Source: Shinisaurus crocodilurus
Lineage: Eukaryota > Chordata > Lepidosauria > Squamata > Shinisauridae
Direction: 5' to 3'
Length of the DNA: 64,000 nt
Assembly (NCBI GenBank): GCA_021292165.1
Contig: CM037876.1
Span: 42,642,575-42,706,574, forward strand
In this document: positions 11,313 through 20,998 of the stretch, piece by piece
How the letters are laid out: every line of letters begins with the position of its first letter
Position numbering within the stretch: the stretch's first letter is position 1
The notes under the pieces: model-generated
Databases searched by the model: none
What the model was told of the DNA's origin: nothing
What the model saw: only the letters and a program-made list of their open reading frames with translations
Made by a program: the position numbers and the translations under genes

Positions 11313-12095
11313 GGGCTTCTCTACATGAGGCATTTAACCCCGCACTTTATCGAGGTATCTTCTTCCGTTTTCTTTGTGGAAGGATTAGAGCGTTGTTCAC
11401 ACTAGGTTTTTTCCCCCCACGGGGAGTTTCCTCTCTGCTTTTCTATGCGCCGGTTCACACGACCCAGGCTGCCAGCGGGGGAGGAACCACAGGGCCGTCT
11501 GCGGGGTCTGGCGGGGCGCCACACACGACTGGCGCCCCGCGCGCATGGGCAGACCCCGCAGTCCCCGCACCACAGTGCGGGCCTCCCGGCGCTAGGGGGC
11601 GGGGCCCCGGGATGCCCAGAGGGGCCGTTTGCCCCAACAGACTGGAGCTGCGGCTGCTCCGGCCGCCCGCTGTTCGGACAGCACGGTGACCGCATGCGGT
11701 AGGGGCTTACCCCTCTACCGACCATGGTCACTTTGCATGCGTCCCGCCCGCGGCTGTCCCGCAGGGGCACCCCCCGGTCAGCGTGCACATGACACGGGAA
11801 CCGCGGGGGACTTGCGGTTCCCATGTCGTGCGAACAAGCCCCTCATGTTCCTATATGTTCCATTACACAACACAAGGTGGCGCTGTGGTATAGAGCGGAA
11901 GTGTAAATTTACACCAGGCTTTTGTAGTGAATAATCCAGGATAATACCAGACTTTCCTCGCTCTAAAAAAAAGCCATGAAAATGGCTGCAAAACACAGGA
12001 TACCCTGGAGGATAACGGCATCGTGAAAAGGAGTCACAAACTTCTGTGAGTGAGGGATCACACGCACACAATAAATGCCTCATGTAGAGAAGCCC
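11313..12095. mobile_element. terminal-inverted-repeat element with nested GC-rich palindrome
   Basis: Left end GGGCTTCTCTACATGAGGCA, right end TGCCTCATGTAGAGAAGCCC: perfect inverted repeats of 20 bp. Between them, about 11445-11840 is a CpG-rich block bounded by GGTTCACACGAC and GTCGTGCGAACA, likely a second element inserted into the first. The terminal segments also match the shorter relative at 16272-16645. The several overlapping GC-rich open frames on both strands here are not supported as genes. Confidence 0.7.
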
Positions 12096-12640
12096 AGAGA
12101 CCAGTAGAGGGAAGTGACAAGCACAAAGGGGTGGCGGGGAGCCAAAAGTGGCTGGCGGCTGCAAGAGAGAAGGAGCTAATTAGGGGTGGGTGAGATCTGA
12201 TGCCAGGAAGTGGGTGGAGTTTCTCTCGGGAAGTGCCAAAGTGGAGGATGAAACTGAGGAGGACATTGACAAGAGGAGGATATGGCTACGCTGGACTTAA
12301 TAGCGGACAGGCGATCTTGCAAGGGGGTGGGGAGTTTCCCTCGGTAGCTGGCAACCCCAGCGGACCAATTCCAGAAAGGCTGCTGACATAGGGAATAAGA
12401 AAATAGGATTTCTGCTGCAAAGGCTCCTGGGATATGTGCCAGCAGCAGCTGGGAGGACTGAGAGGGACTGAAGGAGGAACAAGCCATGGGAAGCTGCCTA
12501 GTCTGTTGGGAGTACCGGACAAGCCACCCACCCACAGTGGCTTATCTTCAGGGAAGCTTAGCATGATGTGCGAACTCTCCTACAGTCTGAAGTTTCCAGT
12601 CTCTGGATTTCACAGACATGCCCTTTCACCACCACAAGCA
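12096..12640. other. intergenic stretch with MITE end
   Basis: No gene. Around 12525-12585 the sequence CCACAGTGGCTTATCTTC ... GCATGATGTGCGAAC resembles the TGGTTCGCATG hairpin MITE ends. Confidence 0.4.
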
Positions 12641-14069
12641 GTTTTGGATGACACTGATTTTCTAGACCCATTTCAAACTGGCTTCAGAGCAGGATACGGA
12701 GTTGAGACTGCTATGGTCGCCTTAGCAGATGATCTACGCCTGAGTACCGACAGGGGGAGTGTGTCCCTGTTGGTGCTTTTGGACCTCTCAGCAGCTTTTG
12801 ATACCATCGACCATGGTATCCTTCTGGAACGCCTGAGGGGGACTGGGAATCGGGGGCACTGTGCTTCAGTGGTTCCGGTCCTACTTCTCGGGTAGGTTCC
12901 AGATGGTGATGCTTGGGGATAGCTGCTCCACCAAAAAGGAGCTGCTATGTGGCGTGCCACAAGGAGCTATTCTTTCCCCAATGCTATTTAATATCTACAT
13001 GAAACCGCTGGGAGAGATCATCCGGGGGCATGGGGCGGGGTGCTATCAGTATGCTGATGACACCCAAATATATTTCTCTATGCCTTCAGCAACAGCGTCA
13101 GCTAAGGACAGTGTGTCTCCTCTGAATGAATGCCTGGAGGCAGTAATGGGCTGGATGAGGAAAAATAAACTGAAACTGAATCCAGACAAGACGGAGGTGC
13201 TTGCTGTCAAAGGCCACAATCTGGGTTTGGAGGTATGTCAACCAGTTCTGGATGGGGTTACACTCCCCCTGAAAGACTGTGTTCGCAGCTTGGGGGTGCT
13301 TCTAGATCCGTCGCTCCAAATGACATCTCAGATAGATGCGACGGCTAGGAGTGCCTATTATCAGCTTCGGCTGATACGCCAGCTGCGCCCCTTCCTAGAA
13401 TCGGAGGACCTAAAGACAGTAGTGCACGTGCTGGTAACTTCGAGGCTCGACTTCTGCAATGCGCTGTACATAGGGCTACCTTTGTACCTAGTCCGGAAAC
13501 TTCAACTAGTGCAAAATATGGCAGCCAGACTGGTTACTGGTACACCTAGGGGTACTCACATCACACCAGTTTTAAAAGCACTCCACTGGCTGCCAATCAG
13601 TTTCTGGGCGAAGTATAAAGTGTTTGTTATTACCTTTAAAGTCCTACATGGTTTGGGTCCAGGCTACCTACAGGATCGCCTTCTCCCATACAATCCACCC
13701 CGCACATTCAGGTCCTCTGGGAAGAATTTACTTCAGTCAGCCAAAACTAGGCTGACGGGTACTACCCAGAGGACCTTTTCTTCTGCTGCTCCCAGATTAT
13801 GGAATGGCCTGCCGGAGGAGATTCGTCAGCTCACCAGTCTTTTGGAATTTAAAAAAGACTGATCTCTTCCGGCAGGCCTATCCGGCGGAATTTTAGGTTG
13901 CCTTTAAGATGTTTTTACGATGTTTTAATGATGTTTTAATGATGTTTTTTATGATGTTTTTAATATGTTTTAAGATGTTTTAATAGTATGTATTGTGTAT
14001 TTTATATTTTTGTTGTTCCCTGCCTCAATCTAGACGGAGAGGCGGGTAAGAAATAAAATTTATTATTAT
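12641..14069 (+). mobile_element. L2-type LINE, 5' truncated, one frameshift
   Basis: Reverse transcriptase of an L2-like non-LTR retrotransposon. The first frame (about 12641-12895) has FQTGFRAGYGVETA and LLDLSAAFDTIDH; a frameshift near 12860 moves to the second frame (12861-13862, 333 codons). That frame has GVPQGAILSP, the catalytic YADDTQIY box, NKLKLNPDKTEVL, SRLDFCNALY, VQNMAARLV, HWLPI and PRLWNGLPEEIR in the usual L2 order, then a stop. A 3' UTR rich in GATGTTTT repeats ends with GACGGAGAGGCGGGTAAG. The endonuclease domain is absent. Codon 1 of either frame is not a true start. Non-autonomous fossil, but little decayed. Confidence 0.92.
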
Positions 14070-14070
14070 T

Positions 14071-14112
<42 letters not shown>
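14070..14112 (+). repeat. (ATC)n microsatellite at L2 3' end
   Basis: Simple repeat ATT then ATC directly after the L2 tail; probably grew from the LINE tail. Confidence 0.9.
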
Positions 14113-14113
<1 letters not shown>

Positions 14114-15316
14114 GGCTTGAGAAAATCCATACGAATTCACATTTCAGTCATTTCCCTGATGTCTCCTGAACCTATATTCCCTTATGGTGGACAATGTATA
14201 TTGCTGAATGCCCTGCATTATTACAAGGCATCTGTTTTTGCTTCCTGTATAATTCTGCTCATAGTAGGCAGCTGAGTTGTTAAATGGGAGGTGAGGCTAG
14301 GTAACTCACTTGAGGCAAGCATGATGTGTCAATATCTCCATGGTAAATTTTTCCCCCTGGTCTAAAGGCTGCTAACAATATGTAAACAGAAGCCTAAATG
14401 GAGGCTTCCCCCCCCCTTTTTTAACCCTATTGTGGGAGGGAGGATTTCAGGAAGTAAATGACTGGTGTGTGGTGATCCTAATCCAAATTGGGGCCGTGTG
14501 CACTTACTCTAGAGAAAAAGGGGGGGAAAGAGGGCTCAGCTACACTATGTATAGTTTGACCTTTAGTTACTACTGGTGAGAGGTGTACCATGCACTTCTA
14601 ATTAATTCTGTATCCTAAAATGCCAAGTATCAGCATGTCCTCACTACTTATTTCCTTTGTTAATTGGCATCAAACTGCTAATGATGAGTTATTTCACACA
14701 GTACAAAAGTCACACTTAAATAAGGAACACATTTTATTTCCTTGCTAATCTATTTCTGAAAACAACAACAACAGTGAGTTTCTGGAGCAATCTCTTTGTC
14801 TCTGTCTTTCTATATTTTATTCTATTTTAGCCAACATTAAATTGATTTTCTGTTTCAGTGTGAGTTGGACTTGTTTAAATTGTGCTTTCTGCATGGACTA
14901 GAGCTATTGCACTAACAGCCTGTCCACAAGATTCTCTGTATGACATTCAGTACTGTAGTCCTTATATACACAACAAAATGCTACCAATGGTGATACTGAA
15001 TCCTAACCGTGCTATTTTACAAATTTGTCTTTCATTTAATATCTCCTTCAGAGGTTAGGCTACTAGAGAGGGCATTTTCTGTGACATGGAATTCTCTCCC
15101 CAGGCAAATCAGTCTGCTGCTGTCATTTTAGGTGCCTGGCAAAACCTAACCTGTTCGTCTGTGCTATATTAACACTGTGATTGTCCTCCTGCTGTAACTA
15201 TGGTATTGATTTTGGCTGCTGTTTCTTATGTTTGTTATCTATTGTGTTTGTATTGTTGATTTTAATTTTTCTAAGCTGCCTTGAATGCTATTTATGGAAA
15301 AGGTACAGTATACATT
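14113..15316. other. intergenic stretch, nothing recognised
   Basis: No coding frame or family seen, apart from C- and G-homopolymers near 14410 and 14520. Confidence 0.45.
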
Positions 15317-15324
15317 TTCTAAGC

Positions 15325-15460
15325 CGGCTTTACCCAATCTGGTGCCTTCCAGATGTGTTGGGCTACAACTTCCAGCATCTCCCAGCAAGCCATGCTGGCT
15401 GGGGGATGCTGGGAGTTGCAGTCCCAACACATCTGGAGGGCACCAGGCTGGGAAAAGCTG
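15325..15460. mobile_element. hAT-type palindromic MITE with 8-bp TSD
   Basis: Long hairpin: CCAGATGTGTTGGGCTACAA on the left arm is mirrored by the right arm, with ends CGGCTTTACCCAATCTGGTG and GGCTGGGAAAAGCTG. TTCTAAGC lies at both 15317-15324 and 15461-15468, an exact 8-bp target duplication. Confidence 0.88.
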
Positions 15461-15766
15461 TTCTAAGCAATAATAAAATATTTAGTTATATCAATAAGGA
15501 GCTCCCAATGTTTTGCTTCAGGATCTCACTTGGTTACAATCTGGAGCTCAGATCTTTTTATATCTCTTCCCTGATGCTTTAACACACACAGCTGAGGCAC
15601 AGAGCTTTTATAAACGAGGCATTTATTGTGCACTTGCCATTCCCCACTCATGGTTGTTTACAGGTTCTTTAGATGATGTCATGACCCTCCAGTTTTGCTT
15701 CTGTTTTTAAACAGCACTTTCCGGAGTTTTTTAGAGCAGGGAAATGCAGTATTATATAAAGAAACT

Positions 15767-15830
15767 GTGCCATCTAGAGGTTATGTAGTGGAAAAGCAGT
15801 GCCATCTAGAGGTTATGTAGTGGAAAAGCA
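15767..15830. repeat. perfect 32-bp tandem duplication
   Basis: The unit beginning GTGCCATCTAGAGGTTATGT occurs twice head to tail without mismatches. Confidence 0.95.
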
Positions 15831-15983
15831 GGAAAGGAAATGCTCCTTGTATAGTGCTCTGATCGCAATTCTATGATTAAACTGAAAGTAGATACAGTGG
15901 ATTAACACCTTGTGGAGAAAAGCTCATAGACACTTGTTCCCTACATATAAAGACCTGCAATGTGAGTATAAGCCATACTAAAC

Positions 15984-16119
15984 TAGGGGTAGACAACCTG
16001 GTGCCCTCCAGATGGTTTGGACTGCAACCTCCATAAGTGCCAACCAGCACGGCTAATGGTCCAAGATTGTGGAAGTTGTAGTCCAGAACACCAGGCGGGC
16101 ACCAAGTTGCCTACTCCTG
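15984..16119. mobile_element. hAT-type palindromic MITE with near-perfect 8-bp TSD
   Basis: Diverged member of the 15325-15460 family (ACAACCTGGTGCCCTCCAGA ... GCACCAAGTTGCCTACTCCTG). Flanks TACTAAAC (15976-15983) and TACTACAC (16120-16127) match at 7 of 8 positions. Confidence 0.82.
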
Positions 16120-16271
16120 TACTACACTGAGACAACATAAATTACTTACATTGCTAGAATTCCACTAGTGTAATGAACATCCTTCCAACTGTAAACATGC
16201 ATTTGTGAACATAGCATGGAACAAGGGACATTCCATCTTGGTGTGTTGGCCAGGAAAAAATTAAAAATGAA

Positions 16272-16645
16272 GATATACTCTACATGAGGCTTTTAACCCG
16301 CCACTTTACTGAGCCTTCTACTTCTGGATTCATTGCAGGATTACGGTCAGCTCCTTTACACATGATTATTCTGGGGGTGGGTGGGGATGTGTCTTTCTAT
16401 GTGTTCCATTATACAACCACAAGGCGGTGCTGTGGAATAGCAGAATTGCAAAAATACATGAACCTCTCATTCAGGTTCATTCTGCATTGGAAATTTAATA
16501 CCCCATTTTCCTCGTTCTAAAAAAAAGCCACAGAAATGCTTGGAAAACATGGGAGAGGCACTGGAGGACGTCGTGTAAAGCCCCCAGAGACTACCGTGAG
16601 TGAGGAATCATGAGCGCACAATAAATACCCCGAATAGAGAAGCCC
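16272..16645. mobile_element. terminal-inverted-repeat element related to 11313-12095
   Basis: Left end CTCTACATGAGGCTTTTAAC, right end AATACCCCGAATAGAGAAGCCC (diverged). It shares internal blocks with 11313-12095, such as TTCTAAAAAAAAGCCA and CACAATAAAT, but lacks the GC-rich nested block. Confidence 0.7.
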
Positions 16646-16721
16646 TTTGTTATGCTTGCCCTACATTTAGGGCCAAGTCCAGGTTTGAGCGCATGCTTGG
16701 CAAAGTGTCCTCTGTAGAGTG

Positions 16722-16892
16722 TCCTCAGTAGAGCAGCTGCTTTGCATGTGGAAGGTCCCAGGTTCAGTCCTTGACATCTCCAGGTAGCACTAGAAAAGCT
16801 CCTGCCTGAAATCCTGGAGAGCTGCGGTCAGTCAGGTGTTGACAGTAGTACTGGACTTGATGGACCAATGGTCTGGCTCCTATGAGGCCCCT
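16722..16892 (+). mobile_element. tRNA-derived SINE (GCAGCTGCTTTGCATG type)
   Basis: tRNA-like head with box B GGTTCAGTCC at 16761-16770, a body containing CCTGAAATCCTGGAGAGC, and tail GATGGACCAATGGTCTGGCT. The tail matches the minus-strand end of the LINE fragments at 10255, 33896 and 49640. Confidence 0.8.
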
Positions 16893-17319
16893 CGTCTCTT
16901 AGTGGGCCCTGGTGGGCTCATAGGGCAGCAGCAGTTACAAGCCACTGGATATAGCCACCATTTTCTTTACCCACATTGCTCAGGGTGATGTCAGGGGCAT
17001 TGTGGGGAACTAAAATGGGTACTAGGCCCTACTACCTAGTGCTGTTCAGAGGACTGGGCCAGGAAAAAACATTTTAAGGGGAGAGCCGAAGGCAAGCTTT
17101 AGCAGTGGGCTTTGGTAGGATCCTGGCAGCAGCCACAGTATGGTGGGTGCTCACACTTGCCCCGATTACATTGCTACAAAAAAAAACAAAACCAAACCAC
17201 AACAACAACACTCCCAATGGTGATAGAGTCATGTAAACACAACATTCTGCTACCGTATTAATGCTGTTTATATTCTTAGGAGGAAAAGAGGGAGGGGGGG
17301 ATGAAATCAGGATTACTAA

Positions 17320-17444
17320 GTGTTCAATCCTTTGCATGTTTAGACAGCAAAAAGTCCTACAACTCCCAGCATCCCCCAGCCAGGCTGGAGAACCCTGGGA
17401 GTTGTAGATTTTTTTGCTGTCTAAACATGCATAGGATTGCATCC
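17320..17444. mobile_element. MITE family A, TSD TAA
   Basis: Arms TTTAGACAGCAAAAAGTCC with ACAACTCCCAGC on the left, complemented on the right; ends TTCAATCC / GGATTGCATCC. TAA at 17317-17319 and 17445-17447. Confidence 0.8.
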
Positions 17445-17816
17445 TAATTCAATTTTACTTGATTTGAACAGATCCAATGAAGAGTACAATTCCTATTAAT
17501 ATACCGAATGCAAGGAATAAATTTCTCTTTCCTACCCCAAAAATGCAAATCACCCTCAGTATTCTCTGCTGAATGACATGTCCAAATCTTTGTTTATTAA
17601 AGCAGTGTTGAATTTATGGTGTTGAGCTTATATAACTCTGCAGCTGCAGGGTGATCAGTTCAGCCGTCTGTAGCTTCAGAGTAGTTTCTGGCAAGAGAAA
17701 AAAACCCAAAAACCTTTAAGTTATCCAGAAATTGTTCTTTATATTAATCAAAAGAAGCTAGAAAGTATGACCATTTTTGGAGAAAGACAAAAAAAAAAGT
17801 ATGAATAAGAACCTAA

Positions 17817-17985
17817 AGGCTGCAATCCAATACACACTTCCCTAGGAGTAAGCCCCATTAAGCACACTGGGACTTCATTCTGAGTAAATATGCGTAGGAT
17901 TACACTGTAAGGCTGCAACCTTATATCCACATACCTGGGAGTAAACTCAAATGAACTCAGTGGGGCTTATTTCTGAGCAGACAAC
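17817..17985. mobile_element. MITE family B, one full copy plus adjoining partial copy
   Basis: The copy at 17817-17907 starts AGGCTGCAATCC, carries GGAGTAAGCCCCATT and is flanked by TAA (17814-17816 and 17908-17910). A second copy starts straight after the second TAA (GGCTGCAACC) and carries CTGGGAGTAAACTC. Confidence 0.75.
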
Positions 17986-18609
17986 TGCTTGAGGAATGAT
18001 CCGCTCACCCTGTAAAAGTGTGTGTTTTGTGTAGATATTCAACTGCTGTCCACTATAATGGCGGCCCCCAGTGAATGGCAAAGGAAGCAGCCAAGTTTTA
18101 TGGTGGCAACCATTTTAGATTTCCTAAAATTCAAAATGTACCTCGGAACAGAACAGGGCTTTCTGGGAAATATAAAATGGTGGCTGCTCTTATTCTCTTC
18201 CCCGCACAAGAATTTTGCTTCGCCACCAAATTATATATCCAAGACAAACCAGCCGATTTAGAAGAGGCTTAAAGGACTGAGAAATGGCCCTTATCAGTTC
18301 AGTACAACCCTAGCATCAACTCAACAGTGTCTTAGGGCAGAGGTCTTTCTCAGCTTCATTATCTGAGATCCTTGTAAACTGGGGATATCAGGAAGTAAAT
18401 CAGACAACTTCTGTATGCAAGGCATCTGTTCCAGCTTTTCCTTCCAGTGGTGTAGTGGAACTAGGTCTCACAGGGATGCAGCACTAGCACTCTTTTTTTA
18501 GCAGGGATGCTGGTATCATCTTCCACTCCACTCAGACTTCCTGTTCCCTCTGAGCTTAGCTCTCACAGTACATGGGGGGAAATGAATTTTCCCAACAACA
18601 ATATATTGA
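17986..18609. other. intergenic stretch, nothing recognised
   Basis: Short open frames at 18022-18272 in two registers have no motif and are not supported. Confidence 0.4.
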
Positions 18610-18708
18610 CTGGGTTCAGACAACACGATAACCCACACTCAAGGGTTGAGTATGGATCGAGTGTGAGTTGTTGTTGAAACGTGGGTTATCGTGTTGTCTG
18701 AACCCAGC
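18610..18708. mobile_element. near-perfect hairpin MITE (GGGTTCAGACAACACGATAA)
   Basis: Left arm CTGGGTTCAGACAACACGAT and right arm ATCGTGTTGTCTGAACCCAG are exact inverted repeats, with a short loop of ACTCAAGGGTTGAG-type sequence. Confidence 0.85.
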
Positions 18709-18818
18709 TGTGCTAACAAGCCATGACTTGTTAACCATGAACAACCCATGAAGAGAAGCCATAGTTTGTTGTTGGGTTGTGAACTGTGGGTTGTTCACCA
18801 TGGTTGGTTTGTTATCTC

Positions 18819-18932
18819 AGCTGGGTTCAGACCACATGATAACCCACGTTTCAACAACCCACGTTTCAATGAGAACCCACACTCAACCCATACTCAACCC
18901 TTGAGTGTGGGTTATTGTGTTGGCTGATCTCA
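18819..18932. mobile_element. diverged hairpin MITE, same family as 18610-18708
   Basis: CTGGGTTCAGACCACATGAT at the left, GGGTTATTGTGTTGGCTGA at the right, with the internal ACCCACGTTTCAAC block duplicated. Confidence 0.7.
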
Positions 18933-19009
18933 GCCATTGTTTCCTATTATAATGCAACGTATTTTGGGGTGGCTTGGTCTTGAACAGGCAATTAAGCCCC
19001 ATTAGTTTT

Positions 19010-20180
19010 AGTGGAAGACCGCCAACCTGGTCTTCTGCGCGGGTTCAATACTAAGGGGGTAGCGAGTCCTGGGGGCGGGCCTTCTCCAAGGCCCCCCAGC
19101 GACTATCACCCTTAGCCTAGAACAAAGGGATAACTTATAGCCACAAAAGTATCTTTTATAAAACAAGTTTATTTACAAAATGACCTTCACAAACCCAGAC
19201 ACACGCCAGCAATACAGCTTATCAGTACAGCACAAAGTAGCAAGCAAGAAGTCTCAAGGACACCGTGATTTCAGGGCTCTCAGCTAGTTAGTTCAGCTCG
19301 GGCTCCAGCAGAGGCCCGGTCAACCGCATGCTGCTAGCTGGGTTCCCGGCGGAGGTCCGGTCTACCCAAGCGGCTAGCTGGGTTCCCGGCGGAGGTCCGG
19401 TCTACCCAAGCGGCTAGCTGGGTTCCCGGCGGAGGTCCGGTCTACCCAAGCGGCTAGTGAGTGATTTCAGCTTGGTTGCCCGGGGGTCCGGTCAACCCAA
19501 GCGGCCAGTGATTTCAGCTTGGTTTCCCGGGGGTCCGGTCAACCCAAGCGGCCAGTGATTTCAGCTAGCTGGAGCACGCCGGGTGCTGCTACCCGGGGTT
19601 GCCGATCCCTTCGTTCCCTTACCCCAAGCATGGGGCAAGACTGCTGATCAGGTCCAACAACTCAGTTCCCTTGCGCAGGGTGTTTTATACCTTGGGTTTC
19701 AGGTAGCCCCTCCCTCTGCAATCAGGTGGGTGGCCAATCAGGTGGGTTGCCACCCTCCTCAGGTGGGCGGCCAATCAGGTGGGTTGCCACCCTCCTCAGG
19801 TGGGTGGCCAATCAGGTGGGTTGCCACCCTCCTCAGGTGGGCGGCCAATCAGGTGGGTTGCCACCCTCCTCAGGTGGGTGGGGTCCCCCTGAAGCCACCT
19901 GCTTAATGGTCCCATCCTGTGGTGTTGAATGGCCCTTTCTTATGGGTGCCGAAATGTCTGCTCTGGTATTCAAGTCTTATGTAGATGGGGCTGATATACG
20001 AGAGCATTGATGAACCTGGGGATGCTTCCTGCCTTTCCCCCTGGGGTGATTCTATGCAGATGTTGTTTGTCCCTGTTGGTCTCTGTGGAGACTGGCTGTC
20101 TCTGCCCCCTGGATCTCCTTCCCCCCTCCTTGGTGAGTGTGTGTGTGTCAGAAAGGGGTTTTAGGTTGGCTTTCTCCACA
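19010..20180 (-). repeat. gypsy 3' LTR (1171 bp)
   Basis: In element orientation it begins TGTGGAGAAAGCC and ends CTTCCACT. Three tandem copies of a 40-bp unit (GGCTAGCTGGGTTCCCGGCG...) lie at about 19332-19452, where the other LTR has two. Four copies of a roughly 36-bp unit with CCAATCAGGTGGGTTGCCAC lie at about 19727-19880. Confidence 0.93.
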
Positions 20181-20983
20181 TCTCCCCCCCGGGGAAAAGA
20201 TGGCATTGGGGTCCCACACCCCAATTTCCCATCGACTTGCCCATCACCTGAGAAAGCCCGGGAGAGTGCATCAGCCAAGACATTGTCCTTACCCTTGATG
20301 TGCTCAATTTCGAAGTCAAAGTCTTGCAACGCCAGACTCCACCGTAGGAGTTTTTGGTTGTTGCCCTTGACTCTATCTAACCAGCACAGGGGGGAATGGT
20401 CAGTCTGCAGGCGGAACCGTCTCCCCCAGAGGTAGGGGCGCAACTTGGTGATGGCCCACACCACGGCCAGGCACTCCTTCTCAATGGTGGCAAGACTACG
20501 TTCTCTGGGCAGGAGCTTCTTGCTCAGGTATGCAACGGGGCGCAGCCCTTCTCCCACCTTCTCCTGTAACAACACCGCCCCCATCCCGGCCTCAGAGGCA
20601 TCCGTCTGTAGAACGAAGGGGGATTCGAAGTCTGGGGCTTGCAGAATGGGAGCTGCTGTGAGGCAGGCTTTTAACCCGTCGAAAGCGGTCTGGCAAGCCG
20701 CGGTCCACTGGACCCTGTTCGGGTGGCGCTTCTTACAAAGATCAGTCAGAGGGGCGGCTAGCTGACTGAAGTGTGGCACAAACTTCCGATAGTACCCTGC
20801 AAGTCCCAGAAAAGCCTGCACCTGTTTTTTGGTTGCGGGTTGGGGCCATTTCTGAACCGACTCGATCTTAGCTTCCATGGGTTTGATGCTCCCCCCTCCG
20901 ACGCGATGTCCAAGGTACTCAACCTCCCCTAGCCCCACCTGGCACTTCTTTGCTTTCACCGTCAACCCCCCCCCAGGTCCCAC
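19970..20983 (-). pseudogene. gypsy pol, reverse transcriptase C-terminus plus RNase H
   Basis: The frame starts inside RT at the segment before the YLGH motif (KCQVGLGEVEYLGH), then connection-region residues FLGLAGYYRKF, then RNase H with its acidic residues at TDASEAGMG, EKECLAVVWAI, TDHSPLCWL and NVLADALSR. The RT palm with the YxDD catalytic box is missing. The open frame continues past the polypurine tract into the LTR, so its final residues are not coding in any useful sense. The first Met is not a true start; pol would be read from upstream. Joined to the integrase fragment across a nine-C run at 20966-20974. Confidence 0.9.
20181..20190 (-). promoter_or_regulatory. polypurine tract of gypsy element
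   Basis: GGGGGGGAGA in element orientation, immediately upstream of the TGTGG start of the 3' LTR; primes plus-strand DNA synthesis in this class. Confidence 0.8.
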
Positions 20984-20998
20984 ATCTTCTGGAACAGT

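Noticed and set aside
11393..11934. Cluster of GC-rich frames on both strands
   Set aside because: Same compositional effect inside a nested palindromic element; no protein family seen.
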